NCBI RefSeq assembly: GCF_900143075.1
Contig: NZ_FRCY01000003.1
Coordinates: 124,001 to 188,000 of the forward strand
Reading direction: 5' to 3'
Source: Cyclobacterium lianum
GTDB lineage: Bacteria; Bacteroidota; Bacteroidia; Cytophagales; Cyclobacteriaceae
DNA length: 64,000 bases
The translations under genes and the position numbers were made by a program. Below are positions 63,646 through 64,000 of this stretch, one piece after another (the stretch's first letter is position 1; each line of letters starts with the position of its first letter). The notes beneath the pieces were generated by a model. The model worked only from the letters and a program-made list of their open reading frames with translations, was not told the origin of the DNA and searched no databases.

Positions 63646-64000
63646 TTAGGGGTTCTTATACATAAAGGCGTTTACATTCATACCGGCACCAACAGAGGCA
63701 AACAAAGCATACTCAGCACTTCGAAGTTGATGGCCCTCCATTTCGCCCCTGATTACTTTATCATAGAGAATAGGAACGGTGGCAACCGAATTATTACCCA
63801 GCTCCTGAATACTCATCGGCATCAAGTCTGCTGGTGCCTGGTCTATGCCGTAGAGTTGAAAAAGACGGTCAAGGATGTTATGGTCCATCTTTGCATTCGC
63901 CTGATGGATCAATACCTTTTTTATGTTTTCTAAGGACACACCTGAACGATCAATGCAGGTTTTCAGCGTAGGCGGAACAGTTTTGATGGCATATTCATAC
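63646..64000 (-). CDS. FabH-like 3-oxoacyl-ACP synthase III, C-terminal part
   Basis: The frame runs to the right edge, and the gene begins outside the window. Visible are LIHQANAKM, with the catalytic His, and ELGNNSVATVPI, with the catalytic Asn, both standard in FabH-type thiolase-fold condensing enzymes, and the end FASVGAGMNVNAFMYKNP. The active-site Cys lies upstream, outside. Its role may be fatty-acid initiation or a secondary acyl product. Confidence 0.88.
   Translation of the reverse strand, partial: YEYAIKTVPPTLKTCIDRSGVSLENIKKVLIHQANAKMDHNILDRLFQLYGIDQAPADLMPMSIQELGNNSVATVPILYDKVIRGEMEGHQLRSAEYALFASVGAGMNVNAFMYKNP

Noticed and set aside
1-64000. CRISPR arrays, rRNA, tRNA, integrase or transposase genes
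   Set aside because: None could be recognised in reading both strands; no regularly spaced repeats were seen.

Overview
The window is chromosomal DNA of a Bacteroidota bacterium. The signs are two SusC/SusD outer-membrane uptake pairs, an ECF sigma/FecR pair of the Bacteroidota type, many lipoproteins, a DUF4625 lipoprotein and PVC-type cytochromes with HEAT repeats. The mixture fits Cytophagales (Cyclobacteriaceae-like) best, but that placement is inference. A choline-to-betaine operon suggests a salt-exposed habitat. I saw no rRNA, tRNA, CRISPR array, phage or transposase.

Layout. 1-3.1 kb: end of a TonB-dependent receptor, a His/Asp-rich DUF4625 lipoprotein behind a palindromic operator, small lipoprotein genes, a decayed gene and two copies of a dispersed leader-like repeat. 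3.1-7.1 kb: DNA ligase plus ligase-associated DEXH helicase. 7.2-14.1 kb: a sugar dehydrogenase, then choline dehydrogenase, betaine aldehyde dehydrogenase, a Na+/solute symporter and a nucleoside hydrolase in overlapping frames. 14.9-16.3 kb: DUF3307 and SatD genes behind an AT-rich operator cluster.

16.3-43.1 kb, nearly all on the minus strand, is the metabolic core: two adjacent acid-sugar (probably aldarate) catabolic units, each with its own SusC/SusD pair. Unit 1 (32.1 down to 16.3 kb) has ECF sigma, FecR, a SusC with a signalling domain, SusD, then four exported proteins: RraA-like, two Tat-exported enolase-superfamily enzymes and a second RraA-like protein. After a terminator come a malate synthase-like enzyme and a lactate/glycolate-type permease. 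Unit 2 (43.1 down to 32.4 kb) has a paralogous SusC and SusD, then a cytoplasmic D-glucarate pathway: HpaI/GarL-type aldolase, GntP permease, an exported UxuA-like TIM-barrel protein, tartronate-semialdehyde reductase and glucarate dehydratase. I propose that unit 1 performs dehydration and aldol cleavage in the periplasm, giving pyruvate plus glyoxylate, and that the permease and malate synthase then use these.

43.7-47.8 kb: moaD, moaE, moaA, moeA and xdhC for molybdenum cofactor supply. 47.8-50.6 kb: a porin-like protein, another outer-membrane protein and a small envelope protein. 50.6-59.3 kb: two tandem HEAT-repeat cytochrome lipoproteins, an exported AGE-family epimerase and an unlisted 55-residue membrane protein. 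59.6-62.4 kb: three-polypeptide NAD(P) transhydrogenase. 62.4-64 kb: mutarotase and lactonase of a fucose/rhamnose-type pathway and the end of a FabH-like synthase.
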